Translations under genes and position numbers: made by a program
Source of the DNA: Tenebrio molitor
Lineage: Eukaryota; Arthropoda; Insecta; Coleoptera; Tenebrionidae
Direction: 5' to 3'
DNA: 64,000 bases
Assembly: GCF_963966145.1 (NCBI RefSeq)
Contig: NC_091047.1
Span: forward strand, 13,640,001 to 13,704,000
Notes under the pieces: model-generated
What the model was told of the DNA's origin: nothing
Database searches by the model: none
The model's input: the letters and a program-made list of their open reading frames with translations, nothing else
Part shown: piece by piece, positions 22,666 to 33,730 of the stretch
Layout: each line of letters starts with the position of its first letter
How positions within the stretch are numbered: position 1 is the first letter of the stretch

Positions 22666-23254
22666 GTGCGTGTGAGGGTCGAAACATCCCGCCCCTTTTG
22701 CAAGTTCAAGTTTAGTTTTCAGTCACGATCCGGTCTTTAGATATGTTCTAGCTACAGAACCTGATGCTATCTCGATTAACGGAAACCGAGCAAGGGATTA
22801 ATTAGGCAAGTTACGTTGGCGGCATCCGCCACACAGACGACATGGGCAATTTTGGAGGCGATAACAACTACAAATGCAGTAAAATATTTCCCATGGGAAT
22901 TGAATTTCACCGAAAAAATCACTCTCTTGATCAGTCGCCTCGGAAATGGTACAAACACTTTTACTCAAATCTTGACAAATAGAAAGAAACGAATTTCCAG
23001 TTTTGTTGAAGGGTCACTACAAAAAAAAAAGGTTCGACTGCAAATATGACACGATGAGAACTGACATTTTGATTCGGTAAAATACTGGTGATTTATTGAC
23101 ACGAACATTTAACATTTAATTTGGAGTGAGATTGTATCTTTCAGTGAGGCAAAATTTTCAAGTAGGAAATCGATCAATTCCTGAAGTAAATTAAAGAGGA
23201 TGCCGGACTGAAAACTATATGTGGATCGACGCTTTGAAGAGCTTCTGTGAAAGC
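22666..23254. other. Possible 5' UTR/upstream region of the minus-strand candidate gene
   Basis: No coding frame is convincing on either strand. In the candidate exon's frame the sequence stays open upstream only to about 22715. A TTGAACTTGCAAAAG acceptor-like word on the minus strand just before the ATG leaves open a non-coding exon further upstream. Confidence 0.2.
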
Positions 23255-23420
23255 TCTCTGAACCAATGCGTGACAGCAAGGGGCACGCGCAACCAATGAG
23301 CTGGTGAGCCAACAGGCAGATGGACCAATAACGTTTTGCTGTTAATTTAGCCCCAAGGTGGCACGCGCTTGCCCTCATTGTTGACTTCCCATGACGCAGA
23401 CGCTTCTTCACACGCTTCTC
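23255..23420. promoter_or_regulatory. Candidate promoter with CCAAT array
   Basis: Three CCAAT pentamers in the same orientation lie at 23263, 23293 and 23325, spaced 30 and 32 bp, the regular spacing known for NF-Y arrays. A CRE-like TGACGCAG follows near 23392. GC content is higher than in the neighbouring DNA. The array is about 600 bp upstream of the minus-strand candidate ATG exon, but could also serve a plus-strand transcript. The 108-residue minus-strand frame over this region is not protein-like. Confidence 0.3.
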
Positions 23421-24254
23421 AACGATGTCTTCCATGGTTTATAATCATCGTGTTTGGACAACAGCCGCCACCTTATAGATTATTAAGATATTAACGGGAT
23501 AAAACGGTTTTTACAACGTTTGGGGAATATTATTCTTTACAAAAAATTTACAAAAAATTAAATTTATGTTATGTTTTTGTTATATCATATACCAATTACT
23601 TTACTTTGTTTTTAACTTACCAGAAACAAATGAACAATGTAATTTGCAGGGACTTTCCGTCTACAATTTTTTTTTAATTCAGGGCCGTCAATATAACCAC
23701 TTAGCACTTACTACATACTACATTAAATTCCGCATTTTTCCATAAGAACCCATTATAAACTCCTTCCATTTTCAATATACACTACTAAATCTAGTGATTT
23801 TAGTAACTTTTGTGGTGTAATAGGATACAACTTTTTTCTACTGTAAATGCAATGTCACAGATAATAATTCAGCTTATGTGTATTTTGAAGAGATTATAAT
23901 GTACGATTATTGTCATTTTTGACAAATCTCTAATCGAGTCCCGCAATCAAGCAAAGTAAACTAGTTTTGAATATTTTACTTAGAATATGGTATCTACAGG
24001 TTAATATTAAATACCGGCATTGAAATCAGCAAGTAGGTGTACCTTAATAAACATAAACAGATTTTAACGAAAAGATTTCAAAGCAGGACACAGAGTGGAA
24101 GCGTGATACATTCGAAATGAATAGTGCTCAGAAACAAACCCCTGTCTAGTCAAGTTTGGAGCCTGGCAGTCTTGAAATTAAAAAAAAGGCACAACGGGGC
24201 AAATATTTCTTCATCGTGCGTCGTTTCCATTCTGTGCCTGTGAAAAATGTCTAC
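23421..24254. other. Non-coding, AT-rich
   Basis: No gene is supported. A minus-strand donor-like GTAAGT (plus ACTTAC near 23617) has only a weak acceptor behind it. Confidence 0.45.
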
Positions 24255-24430
24255 ATATCATCAAATTAATCTGTAATCGAGTCATCCATGGATTTGAATC
24301 CGTATGTCTTTTGCGATTGATATGCTTAACTGTAGGATCGAAAGTTACGTCATTTTAAAGACTTTTTTAAAATTGACTTGGTTTTCGTCATATCCTAATC
24401 CTGGGTATACAATTAATTAAATTTGTAATT
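24255..24430. repeat. Dispersed repeat, copy 2 (partner at 6638-6800)
   Basis: It shares CAAATTAAT(C/T)TGTAATCG and GAGTCATCCATG with the first copy; its right part is inverted relative to the partner (CCTAATCCTGGGTATACAAT). The rearrangement suggests an inverted-repeat element. Confidence 0.5.
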
Positions 24431-24934
24431 TTTTTGTAACTTTAACCCCCGTTGCAAAAGTGCTAGTGATGTAGGAACTAGGGTGGTCAAAAATTACGCC
24501 AGACTGACCATAATTGGCATATTTTGTAAAATTAAGTCCGCTTAATTGGAGGTTTTTAGGAATTTGTGACCGCGAAGTAGGTGGTCATACCACGGTACAA
24601 AATGTCAGACGTTCTGCTTGACAAAATAAAATATTTGCCCCAAGAACACTAATACTAAGTAGGTAGATTGACTGGTTTTATAGTTCTAAAGGCTTAGTAA
24701 TTTTAATAGCATTATCACTCGGAAACAAATGATATTGTTGATATATGGAGATTAAATAAATTACTATTATTTACAGCACGTAGCACTTAAGTAGACATAA
24801 ATCTAACAGTTCTTAAATAAATGCAAGAAAACATTATATAAATCAAAATAAGATGATCTGGATTTTTTTGATAAAATTTGCAGAACAAAACTTGTTTTTG
24901 TTATCCGAAGAGTTGTTTAGGAAATTAAATTAAA
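24431..24934. other. Non-coding, AT-rich
   Basis: No gene was seen up to the LINE. Confidence 0.5.
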
Positions 24935-26875
24935 TTCTTTTAATGTTCTTTTCTACTTCCTACAAAAAATATATGTTGTCCATTGAATGTAAAGTGTCGA
25001 AAGATCCGAAAAGGTTTTGGGGTTACATTCACCAGAAAAAGGGCCGTTCTCGAATACCTGGCACGATGCATTTTGATGATCTAACGCTATCCTCACCTCA
25101 AGACATTGTTGATGCATTTTCCTCTTTTTTCAATCAAGTATATTTAGCATCCGATCCTGAATATACGAAGAGAGTTGTTGACACTAATTTTCATAATATT
25201 ATTTCAATTACACAAATTTTCGAAGAGGAAATAATATCTTCACTAAAATCTTTTAAAACCTCCATGACTGCTGGGCTTGACGGGATTCCAAGTTTCCTTC
25301 TTCGGGATTGTGCTCAAATATTTGTAACACCACTGTTTTCGATATTCAACCTCATAATTAAATCTTCAACTTTTCCCACAGTTTGGAAGCAAGCACGGGT
25401 CTCACCGATTTTTAAAAAAGGAGATTTGTCAAACATCGAACACTTTAGACCCATTTCCATAATATGTAATTTTTCAAAGATCTTAGAATCTATATTATAT
25501 AAACGCATTTATGCAGGCGTAAAGAACTATATTTCACCTCATCAACACGGATTTGTAGAAAGAAGATCAACACTCACCAACCTCGCTTATTTTTCGCAAT
25601 ACCTACGTTTCAGAGGCAATTGACTCTAAATATCAAGTGGACGTTCTATATACAGATTTTCAGAAAGCGTTTGACCAAATCGATCATTTCATTCTACTCA
25701 GAAAACTTGAACAGTTTGGTTTTGATAATTCTTTACTTGCCTTATTTCAGTCATATCTGCTAGATAGGCGCCACTATGTTACCTACCAAAACTTTGTATC
25801 CAAGTCCTTTACACCGACCTCAGGCGTTCCGCAAGGCTCAAACCTTGGACCTCTTCTATTCCTACTTTTCATAAACGATATGGTCAATGTTATTACCTGT
25901 GAAAAGTTGCTTTTCGCTGATGATCTTAAATTGTTTATTAGAATCGAATCTGATAGTGATTTTAATCTACTACAAAATAACTTAGACGCTGTTGTTGAAT
26001 GGTCATCTCGAAATCGGCTCTCTTTGAATACTGCTAAATGTTTTGTATCCTCATATTCCCGGATTCGTTCTGTCAAGGAACATACGTATATAATTGACCA
26101 ACATCGTTTAGAACGAGTCTACAAATTCAAAGATTTGGGTGTCACTTTCGATACGGAATTAAATTTTAACGATCATCTTAACAATATTGTTAGCAAAGCT
26201 CTAAAAACGTACGGATTTGTATTTAGAAATTGTAAAGACTTCAGCAATCCAAAAACTCTATTGCTACTGTACACGTCATTGATTAGATCTCAACTGGAAT
26301 ATTGTTCACTTATATGGTATCCTATATACATCACAAATATTAATGAACTCGAGAAAGTCCAACGAAAATTTTTGAAGTTTTTAAGTTTTCAACTTGACGG
26401 TGTTTACCCTATAAGAAATTATGATAACAACATGTTATTAGGCAGGTTTAAGCTTAAGTCTTTGTATACTCGCAGAGTAAATGCTGTTGTATCATTTCTG
26501 TATAAGCTTGTACATCATAAAATTGATTGTTCATTTCTTTTAAGCAAAATTAGCTTTCATGTTCCTCGCATGAATAGTCGAAACTACACTACGTTTTATA
26601 TTCCTGGCTACAGAACAAATGTGTTGCTTAAGTCGCCGATTATTTTAATGTGCAACAACTTTGATCGGTTCGCTGCAGGGTGTGACATTCACTTTGACTC
26701 TTTGAAGACAATTCTCGACGCTGTGGAGTGCCGACTGTTGTTTTTGAAGAGTTGATCATTATTGTGACTTATTTATTAGCTTGTAATCTAGTTGTACAGC
26801 ACGTTGTTTCCTGTAATTGGGTGCTTCCTGTAGGAAATATATTTATTATTATTATTATTATTTTTTTTTTTTTTT
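24935..26875 (+). mobile_element. Jockey/CR1-like LINE, 5'-truncated
   Basis: The coding part is a non-LTR reverse transcriptase; the 3' end is a short UTR running into an (ATT)n tract and a T-run (26841-26875), a common LINE 3' tail. The 5' limit near 24935 is set by loss of the open frame; the endonuclease region is absent. I could not find a confident target-site duplication. Confidence 0.75.
24943..26755 (+). pseudogene. LINE reverse transcriptase with frameshift
   Basis: The first frame (24943-25623) carries the RT N-terminal part, with RVSPIFKKGD and FRPISI near residues 150-170 and SPHQHGFVERRSTLTNL near 200. It runs into a stop just after 25620. The second frame (usable to 26755) continues with YTDFQKAFD, GVPQGSNLGP and FADD, then the thumb and C-terminal LINE region. 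In the downstream frame, protein-like sequence starts upstream of 25637, so a one-base indel near 25600-25606 explains the break. The motif style is that of the Jockey/CR1 group. One frameshift in an otherwise well-preserved frame implies moderate age. Confidence 0.85.
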
Positions 26876-26950
26876 CAAATACATTTTATCAAGAAAGATA
26901 TAATAAAAATAAAAAAAATTATAATACATAAGTATCCCTAATTATTATAC

Positions 26951-27406
26951 AGGATGGAACAAAAGTATCAAATATTGGCTGTAACTTTTTAATTTGACAA
27001 TTTATGAAAAAATGTTTAAAATAAAAGTTGATTGGTGTATTATCCTGCATCATCTGGTCTTTCTAGTTTGTTCGTATCTTCTTTTGTTTCGCTGCTATGG
27101 CAACCAACTTTGGTTTTTTAAATAGCACCCATACATTTTTTGTGTGATTTTCAAACAAGCGTATCTTTCTGTATTCATAAATATAGTTTTGCCATTATGG
27201 GGAAAAAGAATAAAATTTAAAAAAAAAACAAAGGTGATAAAAATAACTTACTGTAATAAAATGCAATATCAAGAATGTTGACAATTTTTGTTGAACGTCA
27301 TGCATGATAATAAACCAAACAATTTTTATATTGAACATTTTTTCATATTTTTTCAAATTAAAAAGTTACGGCGATTATTTGATCACTTGATAATTCTTTT
27401 TTGTAT
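26951..27406. repeat. Inverted-repeat element, degenerate
   Basis: The left part (TATCAAATATTGGCTGTAAC, TTTTTAATTTGACAATTTAT) and the right part (27337-27400, GTTACGGCGATTATTTGATC) are inverted copies with about 75-80% identity. The left edge has the CAGGATGG-type start after TA. Confidence 0.5.
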
Positions 27407-28702
27407 AATTCTGAAATATTTTTTGTTAATTAAAATGTACTCCAATGACGAACGGATCGATATGATATCGATATATAATGAGCGACTTAAATAAAATTAA
27501 AAACTATCGATTACTGCTATTTTATAATTGAGACTTTTGTAAGGGATTACTGGCTGCATATAAATTTCGTTAGGGTCGGAAAGTTATCAGTCTGTATAAC
27601 AAAGCATCTTATACAATGCAATCAACAAAAAAAAGAGATAACAAAATCTCTGAAAATTTACAGTGTAACTTAATAAACTCCTTTGCATTTATGTGAATTT
27701 TATTTCAAAAATGGTCGAGAACATAAAACATTCATGACAGAATCCTATTTTCGAAATGGAAAGGAAGAATATGATGAATAGGTCTACCATAAACAACATT
27801 GTTGTTTCGGCAAAAGCCTCTCTTTCTCTTCATTGCTGCTGTTGGTATGATCGAAGTTACACCGTATACATATACCTAACTTTCAGAAAAGTTTGTCTTT
27901 GATAGTCGGTGTGGCTAAATAGAAATAATGGTTTATTTATCGTGAAATACCCTGTATAATACTTAAAACAGCATATCCAATTTTTGGATACAAATTTAAC
28001 ACAAGTATTATACGAGTATTTACCTTATTAAAACAAATTATGCAAAGCTAGTCTGCCTTGTCATGTGAACTTTTTGTAATTCATAACTAAAATTTTTACT
28101 TTCGAAAGTTCTATATGTACTAGAGTGAGTCAGATAAACAAAAAATTTTCTATGAAAGTTGGCTAATTAATTCACCTTTAATTATTTTACGAGTATATCA
28201 AGTTTATCGAACTTGTCCGTTACAAAAAATGATAGGTAATAAATATACGCAAATATGTGCATAAAATTTTGAAAGCTTGCATATATTTTTTACAATGTCA
28301 AATGATCAAAACTTTTATTTGCAGTTTAATAAGATTTCACACAACCAAATTAAAAACTTTTAATTACATTAAAAAGTTCTTCTTTATCGTGTAGCTCAGA
28401 ATAACTTAACGAAACCCTAAGATTACAGAACATCGCAGTTATTAGCCTAAGTAGTTAGTGTCTCCATATTTTGTAAAAAGACCTTTCATCAAAATAGCTG
28501 CAGCAACTTCTTACCTACCACTTTTCTACGTGAGATGAGTAAGATGAGAGTGTCTGTTGTGTTTGTGTTGACAACCTTTAATGACGACAACCGTCGTTTC
28601 TACTTCGCCCTTGGCGTGCGTGAAATTTCTTTAATACCGCTTTCTGCACACTCCGGTTATTATCGGTAGAAAACCCCCATCCCTAATTCATTTCGGTATT
28701 TT
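27407..28702. other. Non-coding, AT-rich
   Basis: No gene is supported. Confidence 0.5.
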
Positions 28703-28710
28703 AAGTCAGA
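28703..28710. repeat. Left 8-bp target-site duplication of hAT
   Basis: AAGTCAGA is repeated exactly at 32290-32297, immediately outside the inverted termini. An 8-bp duplication is diagnostic of the hAT superfamily. Confidence 0.9.
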
Positions 28711-29474
28711 CAGTGTTGCCAGATGTACGATAATTATCGTATTTGTACGATTTATTTTCCATCGATACGATGTACGATATCACGTATACGATAATGCCTA
28801 AATGTACGATAATTTACAAATGTTCCTTATTAAAATCATACAAGTCTCACGATTTTTTTTATTTTATTCAAAAAATCTATTGCTTGGTATCTACCTACTT
28901 ATTTTTTTCCATAATTGCTGGAACTGTTAAAAATAACATTCGTAATATAAGTTTTCGGAAAAACATTCATAGGATAAAAGCCGCCAAAGCCAAAGAAAGA
29001 ATCGAAAGTCGGCCGCTCTTTGTAATGAGCCTGCGGCGCGGCGATTCCCAAGATTGCGATAAAAATATCGATTTCGGCTACCTTTGTCGTATTTTCTTCA
29101 ATCGAATTACAAGAAAAATGGGATGTCTTGATTTCTTTATTAAGATTTTTATTTCATTTTCCATGTTGATTATTGGTCGTTAGTCGACTTTCAGACTTCA
29201 GTCTAGGTCTGCTTCTGATGTGCTTACGTCTGTCTCATAGATTTTGAATCCTTTAATTTATCTATGTAGTTGATTTTCAAACGGTCATTTTCTTATTAAC
29301 TGTTTATTGGGAAAATAATGTCGAGCTCAGATGAAAATCTACGGTGTTCAACACCTGAGTATAAAAAAAAGAAGCGAGGTGAAAGTTCCATGGGCAACAA
29401 ACATCGCACTCAGAAATATCGACATGAATGGGAGTCCCAAATTCAATTTAAGGGTTGGTTAACAGCAGCTAAAG

Positions 29475-29537
29475 GTAAGAAACAAAGCTTTTAGCTATGT
29501 ACCCTGCTAACAATAAGAATCCTTCAACTTTGTACAG
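29475..29537 (+). other. Intron inside the hAT transposase
   Basis: GTAAGA at the donor and TTTGTACAG at the acceptor delimit 63 bp. Joining the flanks keeps one frame (Lys-Asp at the junction) and completes the CRAC finger, supporting a real intron. Confidence 0.7.
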
Positions 29538-30169
29538 ATCCCCTAAAAGCACATTGCCGTGCTTGCAATGTTGACATTACTGCAGTTTTGACTGTAATAA
29601 AAAACCATGCAAAATTTTCAAAGCATGGCAATTCCCAAAACGACAATCACGAGCATTTTCAAAAAAGCTGAAACTTCCGTAGAGACGCAAAAAAAAGCTG
29701 AACTAAAACTTACAGGATTTTTAACAGAGCACAGTATTTCGTTCAACTGTGTGGACCATTTAACAAAAGTCTTGAAAGAATGTTTCCCTGACTCAAAAAT
29801 TGCACAAGAAATGTCCCTCGGTAGAACCAAAGCAACACAAATCACACGAAATGTTCTGGGCACCTGTTCTGAAAATGATATCGTTACATTGCTAAGAAAC
29901 AATAAGTTTAGCCTGATTATTGACGAGTCAACAAACATTGCTTCTTTAAAAACGTTATGTGTGTGCGTACGATTTTTCCATCCTGAGATGGGGAAAGTAT
30001 TAACATTATTCTGGAAACTAATACAAATATTTTCCGGTGATGAACCAGATAAGGCGCATGAAGGAGCAACTGCGGATAGGTTATTTAATGAAATTCAAAC
30101 AGCATTATCTTCAAGCGATATTCCTCTAAAAAATCTTGTTGGTTTTGCCTCTGACGGCTGTAACACTAT

Positions 30170-30437
30170 TGTTTGATTCTGTAGGATCACTTGTTTGATC
30201 TACAGAATGCCTGTTAATCTGGACGGTTTTTAGATTTAAACACAAAAGTTAGGGCTGTTGTTTATTCTCTCAGAGTTTACAAGCTTCTCGTCTGGTCAAG
30301 AACTACCCGCCAGTCGTCTCTGGTAGGGGTGGGTGGCTACCTGGCCCGATCGGTTAAATATAGCTGGAAGCTATGATTCTTACAATACATACAATTATTG
30401 AATTTAAATCTAACATTTAAGATGACATGTTTGTACA
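30170..30437. mobile_element. Solo LTR inserted in hAT
   Basis: The 268-bp insert begins TGTTTGATTCTGTAGG and ends TTGTACA (TG...CA), with ACTAT exactly duplicated at 30165-30169 and 30438-30442. Removing insert plus one duplication joins the transposase reading as Asn-Thr-Met-Phe-Gly-Arg, matching the open frames on both sides. Five-bp duplication and TG/CA ends indicate an LTR retrotransposon (Copia, BEL/Pao or Gypsy) that recombined out. Confidence 0.8.
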
Positions 30438-31061
30438 ACTATGTTCGGTAGAGTTAATTCTGTTGCCAGCAAATTAATATCTGCTAACCCAGGGATAATT
30501 GTGCAGAAATGTATATATCATTCCCTCCATCCATGCGCAAGTGAAGCTTGCAAGTGTTTGCCGCGCTTATGCGAGGAATTGGCAAGGAACATTTATAGTT
30601 TTTTTTTAAAATAGTGCTAAGCGACAAGCCATGCTGAAAGAGTTTCAAATATTTTGTAATGTGGATCCACATAAAATTCTTCGGCCTGCGCAAACTAGGT
30701 GGCTGTCTTTGTTGTCCGTCGTCAGAAGAATACTAGAGCAGTGGGAACCTTTAAAACTATTTTTTACTGAAAATTACATGGAACATCGTCTTCTTGCCAG
30801 CGAAGAAATTTATAATGCTCTCAATAATTTGAAAATTAAACTGTTTTTCATATTTTTGAATTGGGTTTTACCGAAATTTGTAGACTTGAACAAATATTTT
30901 CAAAGTGAAAAAGTAGTGATTTTAAATTTGCACGAGAAAATGGCTGATACTTACAAAGACTTGTTGCTTTCTTACATGCAGCCTAATTATAAAAGACAAA
31001 CAGACATAGAAAACATAGACCCTGCAAATAATTCGCAATTTACTCCCTGCGAAAATATGTA

Positions 31062-31401
31062 CAGTTGCGGCCGTTGAAAACTCAGACACTTTGACAACGC
31101 CAAACTTTTAGCTTTGTAAATGGTATTGAAAGTGACGTTTCTCAAAATGTCACTCAAACATTATCCACATTAATTTCTCTCGCAATGGCTCTTATACTCA
31201 CACCGTCCCTCAGTCAAACACATTTTTGCAAATCAGATAATTGCGGCATTTCAAAAGTTACGCGCGATTCTGACCTAATATGTCGAATACTGACACTGAC
31301 TTTATAATCCTTGATGAAAATCCTGTTTACGCTAATCAAATTTCGGAATTTATACAGAGTGTTTAAATCTTTCCTGTCTGAGATTTCAACGGCCGCAACT
31401 G
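31062..31401. repeat. TA-flanked MITE inserted in hAT
   Basis: CAGTTGCGGCCGTTGAAAAC and GATTTCAACGGCCGCAACTG are inverted ends (about 28 bp in all), with TA at 31060-31061 and 31402-31403. It interrupts the transposase after a Met-Tyr codon pair. It is 340 bp and non-coding. Confidence 0.85.
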
Positions 31402-32289
31402 TACCTAGGAGTCGGTAACAGATCCAGTAGCTAAGCAAGATTTTTATGAAAGATGCAGGCGTTTTTTAATAACTTCATGCCTTGAAATTAAAAAAAGATA
31501 CAACTTTAAAGATCCTGTGTTGAGTAAAATGCATGTATTGTCCAAGCCCAATATTAAGAAAACTGATACATTGTTTTCGTTGATGACTAGTGTTCCTCTA
31601 ATTTGTGATCCAAAGAATGTACAAGACTTTCAAAAGATAGATGATCAATGGAGGAATTTGAAATCGTTTGAAAATATACCTGAAACTGATGAAATTGACG
31701 AATTCTATTTTGCATTGAGTAAAATAACTGGATTTGCTGGGGAACCACTGTTTCCTGATTTAAGTAAATTTGCAATGAATGTTCTATCGCTTCCACACTC
31801 AAGTGCCAGTTGTGAACGTGTTTTTTCTAAAGTGAATTTAATAAAAACAAAATCAAGGAACAAACTATTGACAAGCACATTAAATGGCATTTTGATTTCA
31901 TCACAGCGGATGAATTTGGAGAACGGTTGTGTCAACTTTAAACCCACCAATAAAATGGTACAAGCAATGACGTCGTCAAATTTATATACCAAAAATAAAG
32001 AATCATCGGTGCCTGGAAGAAGAGCAGCAGCAGAAGAAGAAGAGGAAGAGATTATATTTGAAGAGACAGAAGCAGAGTAGCTTTCTTTTTGTATTTTATA
32101 CTATATTTTCTATATTTAATATCATTTTTCTATTTAATAAATGTTATTTGAGTTGAGTTCTGTACTGTGATTATTACGTGTGTACGAATGTACGGTATAA
32201 AATATTAGGAAACAATAAAGTGTACGATTGTATACGATAATTTGTAGGCATTAGTTCGATAATTCGTCACTTTCAATCTGGCAACACTG

Positions 32290-32297
32290 AAGTCAGA
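32290..32297. repeat. Right 8-bp target-site duplication of hAT
   Basis: AAGTCAGA, an exact match to 28703-28710. Confidence 0.9.
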
Positions 32298-32777
32298 TAT
32301 CACGAAAATATAATTATAAGCTCAGTCCGTCATCAAAAAAACGACGGCAGACGTGGCTTTTGTGTGTCATTAGCGGCCTTAAACTCAGATTTGGCAGATG
32401 TGGCAAAAAACGCACACATTTTTCAACGAACGTGTCAATCGTGCAGAAATATCCCCAGGACGACGCTCGTCCGCCCATCAGTCTTCTCTCAATCAGACTC
32501 AATCCAGATCACATAAAACCGCTTTTTTATTAATGAATAAAGTAACGAACTGGCATGGAAGTTAACGCGCATCGCTTCAGTTTTATGACTTTTTATGTCT
32601 TCATCATTTATCCTTTTCAATTACACTGATTGCCGGTTTATAACCCGCTCGGCGGAGATGAAAAGTTGGCAAGATGAGAGGCGTACAGTGTTGGATCAAG
32701 CTCTAATGGCTTCCATATTAAATCGATATATCTCTCTTTGCCAGATAAGAAATAAAGCTATGAAAATACAGAGTATC
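32298..32777. other. Non-coding
   Basis: No gene is supported; the small frames at 32314-32502 and 32595-32813 look like chance. Confidence 0.45.
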
Positions 32778-32779
32778 TA

Positions 32780-32910
32780 CGGGGTGATCAAGAATAACTG
32801 TTTAAGTTGGTGATACTGAGTTTTTTTTTAATGGTACAATTGAAGTAACTTCCGGTTGTTGGCGGCTTGACGCAGACAGCCGCATCATTGACAAATAACA
32901 TTTGTTCACT
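32780..32910. repeat. Partial MITE related to 20496-20726
   Basis: CGGGGTGATCAAGAATAACT after TA (32778-32779) matches the terminus of the 20496 element, followed by GTAACTTCCGGTTGTTG, similar to the inverse of its 20640-20665 portion. The right terminus was not found. Confidence 0.5.
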
Positions 32911-33620
32911 TGTGTCGAAGGACCAAAATTGATAGTCGCATATTGGATAAACTAACAATTTATTGAATAATATAAAACAAGTAACAAGAAAGTGTTTGCA
33001 TTGAGACGAGTCTTGTCTCGAGTGTTAAGTTGATCTTGTCTATGTGTCGATCTGTCGTCGAGGGTTGATGTCCCCACCCCTTCGACAGAGGGGGTGTTGC
33101 AAAAGTGGTTGGACGAAGTTCCAACAACATTTGACGAGAGCGAAGTAAAAAATGGTTGCTTGTATGAAAAAAGTAAAGAAGCTTTCTTGAAGAAATTTTT
33201 CTAATCTATGTATATCACCTTAGATGATGTAAAATGTTTTTTGGCCTCCTGTGATGGAAACTTTGCAAACACGCACTTTTCGCGTCACATGAAACTTTGT
33301 TTTTACAGCAACTGTGCGACGGTGAATTTTTCCCACATACTATGCGGCAAAGTAAATAATCCTTGTTTTTAACCATTAAGAAACGTAGAAGAAATACACA
33401 ATTTTAACTTAATGAAGCTGAGTTTCAGGAGAACAATATGTATACATTTTGAATTCAATTAGTTTAGAAAATAAAATCTAAAAGAAATGAAAATAGCAAC
33501 GCCATCTGTCGGTTCTGCCTTACATTTGACAATTCTTGGGTGCGTTCCATTAAAATTCGAAAAATAGTCATTGTTTTTAACATTTTAAATTAAAAAACGT
33601 CGGCCAAAAAGTATTATACA
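32911..33620. other. Non-coding; short protein-like fragment near 33105-33203
   Basis: One short plus-strand stretch (WLDEVPTTFDESEVKNG, ending at a stop at 33203) looks protein-like and may be a transposon scrap. Nothing else was identified. Confidence 0.3.
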
Positions 33621-33730
33621 TACCTTGTGTGAAACATTTTGCAGCGCTTAGTTTATGAAACACTCCGCTGCGCGTCGTGCTTCAAATTAAACTTCGCGCT
33701 GCAAAATGTAACTTCCCACACTCGATTATA
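33621..33730. repeat. CpG-cored palindromic repeat
   Basis: ACATTTTGCAGCGCTTAGTT and its near-inverse AACTTCGCGCTGCAAAATGT enclose CACTCCGCTGCGCGTCGTGC. The design is the same as the palindrome at 12564-12714, with different arms. Confidence 0.6.

Larger units (their letters stand above)
29318..32080 (+). pseudogene. hAT transposase (zinc-finger/DUF4371-like family), broken
   Basis: Exon 1 (29318-29474) starts MSSSDENLRCSTPEYKKKK and ends at AAAG|GTAAGA; a 63-bp intron (29475-29537) ends TTTGTACAG. Exon 2 begins with a BED-type finger remnant (CRAC ... H-x5-H). Then come the RNase-H-like core motifs FSLIIDEST (first catalytic Asp) and GFASDGCN (second region), TRWLSL and RILEQW in the middle, and the C-terminal hAT dimerisation block LPHSSASCERVFS near 31800. 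Breaks: a frameshift near 29600-29640, the solo LTR at 30170, an indel in the T-run near 30600, the MITE at 31062, and a 1-nt shift near 31408. The tail is Glu-rich. No active product is expected; function in mobilising related elements is only historical. Confidence 0.88.
28711..32289 (+). mobile_element. hAT transposon, defective
   Basis: The ends are CAGTGTTGCCAGAT and its exact inverse ATCTGGCAACACTG, with AAGTCAGA on both sides. Subterminal TACGAT words occur six times in the first 110 bp (28726, 28746, 28766, 28773, 28787, 28805) and again near the right end, as expected for transposase-binding repeats. The interior encodes a hAT transposase in pieces (29318-32080). The element is itself interrupted by a solo LTR (30170-30437) and a MITE (31062-31401), so both are younger than the hAT insertion. 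Confidence 0.9.

Noticed and set aside
23109..23435. 108-codon minus-strand frame
   Set aside because: It overlaps the CCAAT array, has no homology-like motif and ends in an AT-rich tail.
28743..29183. 146-codon frame at the left end of the hAT element
   Set aside because: It begins inside the subterminal TACGAT array and lies upstream of the real transposase start; composition is not protein-like.
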